Shown here in pieces: positions 6,209-7,675 of a stretch of DNA of 7,675 nt (position 1 is its first letter; the number at the start of each line of letters is the position of its first letter). Below the pieces are notes generated by a model. It saw only the letters and a list, made by a program, of their open reading frames with translations, was not told where the DNA came from and made no database searches. The translations under genes were made by a program, and so were the position numbers. This DNA is from CAIWCD01 sp043782365 (GTDB lineage: Bacteria > Myxococcota > Myxococcia > Myxococcales > 40CM-4-68-19), in assembly GCA_043782365.1 (NCBI GenBank), contig JAYWAO010000616.1:1-7675 (forward strand), read 5' to 3'.

Positions 6209-7483
6209 CTAGTCCTCGACCCGCTTGAAGACCATGAACTTGAGGTACTTCCCCTCGGGAAACGAGAGCAACGCCGGGTGGTCGGCGGGCTGCCGGCGCT
6301 CTTCCAGCAGCTGCAGCTGCACGTTCACCTTGGAGGCCGCTTCCTTGATGCAGCCCATGAACTCCTCGGCACTGACGCGCGCGGAGCAAGAGGCTGTCGC
6401 GAGCAGCCCGCCCGGCGGCAGCACCGCGAGCGCGGCGCGGTGAAGGCTGGCGTAGCCGTCGAGCGCGGCAGGGACGGCCTTCTGCGTCTTGGCGTAGGCG
6501 GGCGGGTCGAGGACGACGAGATCGAACCGCTGCCCGGCCGTCTTGTGCTCGGCGAGGAACTCCACCACGTCGCCGCAGTGGGCGGTGTGCTTGGTGGCGA
6601 GCCCGTTGAGCGTGAAGTTCTTCTCGGCCAGCTTGAGCGCGGCCTCGTCGCGGTCGACCGAGACCACCTCTCGCGCGCCGCCCAGCGCGGCGCTCACCGA
6701 GAAGCCGCCCGTGTACGAGAAGCAGTTCACCACCCGGCGGCCCTTGGCGTAGCGGCGCAGCGCCAGCCGGTTCTCGCGCTGGTCGAGGAAGAAGCCCGTC
6801 TTCTGGCCACGGCGCACGTCGACCGCGATCTGCATGCCGTGCTCGCGCACGATGATCGGGTCGGGAGGCGCAGCCCCGAAGAGCACCTGGCCCTTCTCGG
6901 GGCGGCGGTGGTCGCTCTCTTCGTCCTTGTCGTCTCCGCCATCGACTTCATCGTCGGAGAGCACCTCGGCGCCGCCCTCGTCGCGGCCGTAGATGCCATC
7001 GAGCGGGACCTCGCCGCGCAGCGCCTCCATGATGGCGCCGCGGTGCGGGGCGAGGCCTGCGCTGTAGAGCTTGAGCACGGCGAACTTGCCGTAGAGGTCG
7101 ACGATCACGCCCGGGAGCCCGTCGCCCTCGCCGTGGATGAGGCGGCAGCAGTCGGTCTCGTCGCCCGGCGTGGTCACCGTGAAGGGCGCGAACGAGCGGC
7201 GGAGGGCGACGGCGCGGGCGATCTTCTTGCGGAAGAAGAGCGGCGTGATCGCTTCGGCGGGATCGCGCGTGAGCACGCGGACGGCGATCGGCGAGAGCGG
7301 GTCGTAGTAGCCGCGCACGACGAAGCGGCCGCGCTCGACCACGTCCACGATGGCGCCCGCGGCGAGGCCCGCGGGCGGCTTCTCCAGCGCGCGGCCATAC
7401 ACCCACGGGTGGCCGGCGCGGAGGTGGCGGGCGAGGTCTTTGGTGAGCTCGATCTTGATGGGGCCGGAGGCAGGGGCGGACAT
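6209..7483 (-). CDS. Class I SAM-dependent 23S rRNA cytosine-5 methyltransferase, RlmI/RlmO family
   Basis: Predicted to transfer a methyl group from S-adenosylmethionine to a cytosine in 23S rRNA, acting in the cytoplasm on the large subunit or its precursor. From ATG 7483 it has 424 residues: N-terminal PUA-like domain (about 8-85, HPWVYGRA 25-32), the family's central domain with RLIHGEGDGLPGVIVDLYG (114-132), then the Rossmann methyltransferase with KTGFFLDQRENR (228-239), VVNCFSYTGGFS (251-262), SAM-binding VDRDE (276-280), LDPPAYAK (325-332) and Cys366 in TASCS (363-367). Residues 176-196 form an acidic insert (SDDEV, GGDDKDEESD) absent from E. coli RlmI, which is about 396 residues. 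The frame is open to 7549, but residues before this ATG look non-homologous and the start sits six bases after a -10-like TACACT. RlmI (C1962) and RlmO (C1942) share this fold, so the exact target is uncertain. First gene of a probable operon with the hydrolase. Confidence 0.93.
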   Translation of the reverse strand: MSAPASGPIKIELTKDLARHLRAGHPWVYGRALEKPPAGLAAGAIVDVVERGRFVVRGYYDPLSPIAVRVLTRDPAEAITPLFFRKKIARAVALRRSFAPFTVTTPGDETDCCRLIHGEGDGLPGVIVDLYGKFAVLKLYSAGLAPHRGAIMEALRGEVPLDGIYGRDEGGAEVLSDDEVDGGDDKDEESDHRRPEKGQVLFGAAPPDPIIVREHGMQIAVDVRRGQKTGFFLDQRENRLALRRYAKGRRVVNCFSYTGGFSVSAALGGAREVVSVDRDEAALKLAEKNFTLNGLATKHTAHCGDVVEFLAEHKTAGQRFDLVVLDPPAYAKTQKAVPAALDGYASLHRAALAVLPPGGLLATASCSARVSAEEFMGCIKEAASKVNVQLQLLEERRQPADHPALLSFPEGKYLKFMVFKRVED

Positions 7484-7489
7484 GAGGGC

Positions 7490-7497
7490 AGTGTATA
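7490..7497 (-). promoter_or_regulatory. Putative -10 region (TATACACT) of the methyltransferase operon
   Basis: On the minus strand TATACACT contains two overlapping -10-like hexamers, TATACA and TACACT. TACACT is separated from the ATG at 7483 by the six bases GCCCTC, the same geometry as before the genes at 979 and 2226. It is AT-rich in very GC-rich surroundings. No good -35 hexamer is seen at 16-18 bp, and there is no Shine-Dalgarno sequence between it and the ATG. Confidence 0.45.
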
Positions 7498-7528
7498 GCG
7501 CGGTGGCTGGCGGCCAGGGAGTCCTCAT

Positions 7529-7551
7529 GGGTGCGCTTCGGGCGCGCACCC
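7529..7551. repeat. 8-bp perfect inverted repeat in the divergent intergenic region
   Basis: GGGTGCGC (7529-7536) and GCGCACCC (7544-7551) are exact reverse complements around a 7-nt loop. It lies between the two divergent starts (7483 minus, 7582 plus), just upstream of the plus-strand -10 candidate. A regulator site controlling one or both genes is possible, but GC-rich stems of this length also occur by chance. Confidence 0.45.
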
Positions 7552-7565
7552 TGGCGGTATACGAT
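7537..7565 (+). promoter_or_regulatory. Weak putative promoter for the right-edge gene
   Basis: A -10-like TACGAT (7560-7565) follows a poor -35 candidate TTCGGG (7537-7542) at 17 bp. The transcript would start about 10 nt before ATG 7582, leaving AGGGG (7572-7576) as a ribosome binding site. Only the -10 is persuasive. Confidence 0.3.
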
Positions 7566-7581
7566 TCCCCCAGGGGTGACC

Positions 7582-7675
7582 ATGCCAGACGGTTCCTTGC
7601 TCTTGCGCACCGGGTTCTTCGCGCTCACCGCGCTGCTCACCGTCGGCTTCACCGGCGCCGTCTGGCGCGTCGCTC
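7582..7675 (+). CDS. N-terminus of an unidentified probable membrane protein, 3' end outside window
   Basis: Thirty-one residues are visible. After MPDGSLLLR comes a hydrophobic stretch (about 11-28, TGFFALTALLTVGFTGAV), which would be a signal anchor or first transmembrane helix, then WRVA at the edge. AGGGG stands 5 nt before the ATG, and an in-frame GTG at 7576 is an alternative start. The frame runs open off the window. The short sequence does not identify a family. It is divergent from the methyltransferase gene, with 98 nt between the starts. Confidence 0.65.
   Translation, partial: MPDGSLLLRTGFFALTALLTVGFTGAVWRVA

Noticed and set aside
5945..7498. 517-codon open frame on the plus strand
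   Set aside because: Antisense to the methyltransferase and hydrolase, both of which have complete catalytic motifs. The product is a low-complexity Ala/Arg/Glu/Val/His mix without recognisable features.
7484..7549. Longer methyltransferase start with 22 extra residues
   Set aside because: The added residues do not look like the family, and the extension would cover the -10-like box. ATG 7483 gives the usual N-terminus.
1..7675. CRISPR arrays, tRNA or rRNA genes, insertion sequences, phage or defence genes
   Set aside because: Reading both strands I found no regularly spaced direct repeats, no tRNA-like cloverleaf, no transposase-like protein and no terminal repeats.

Overview
The window is GC-rich (roughly 70% by eye) with strong G/C bias at third codon positions, dense coding and long spurious antisense reading frames. 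Gene content (a WecG/TagA-type glycosyltransferase, a GAF-sigma54 activator with a NifA-like C-terminus, an ADP-glucose pyrophosphorylase) and base composition suggest a Myxococcota (myxobacterial) chromosome. This is an inference from style and content; no taxonomic marker is present.

Layout. Rightward genes fill the first half: a 5'-truncated WecG/TagA/CpsF glycosyltransferase (2-841), a short intergenic stretch with two hairpins (842-978), a secreted probable outer-membrane beta-barrel of DUF3187 type (979-2127), and a sigma54-dependent regulator (2226-3794). Leftward genes fill the second half; read in their own direction they are an RlmI/RlmO-type 23S rRNA cytosine methyltransferase (7483-6209), an alpha/beta hydrolase 12 nt behind it (6196-5369), a 306-nt gap, and glgC (5062-3791). 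glgC and the regulator converge, and their TAG stop codons share one CTAG tetramer. At the right edge a rightward gene for an apparent membrane protein begins (7582), divergent from the methyltransferase.

How the genes may relate. The methyltransferase and hydrolase look like one transcription unit; glgC may follow in it or have its own promoter. glgC makes ADP-glucose for glycogen and trehalose-type storage carbon. The glycosyltransferase probably ends a surface-polysaccharide cluster lying to the left. Nothing in the sequence ties the regulator's targets to its neighbours.

No clearly new multi-gene system is visible; this reads as an ordinary chromosomal region. The more interesting signals are small: a repeated -10-like box six bases before three start codons (possible leaderless transcripts), a perfect 11-bp inverted repeat over the DUF3187 gene's putative promoter, an imperfect palindrome touching the glgC ribosome binding site, acidic low-complexity segments in two adjacent operon proteins, a cyanobacterial/plant-like C-terminus on GlgC, and coding-like codon bias that changes frame in the 306-nt gap.
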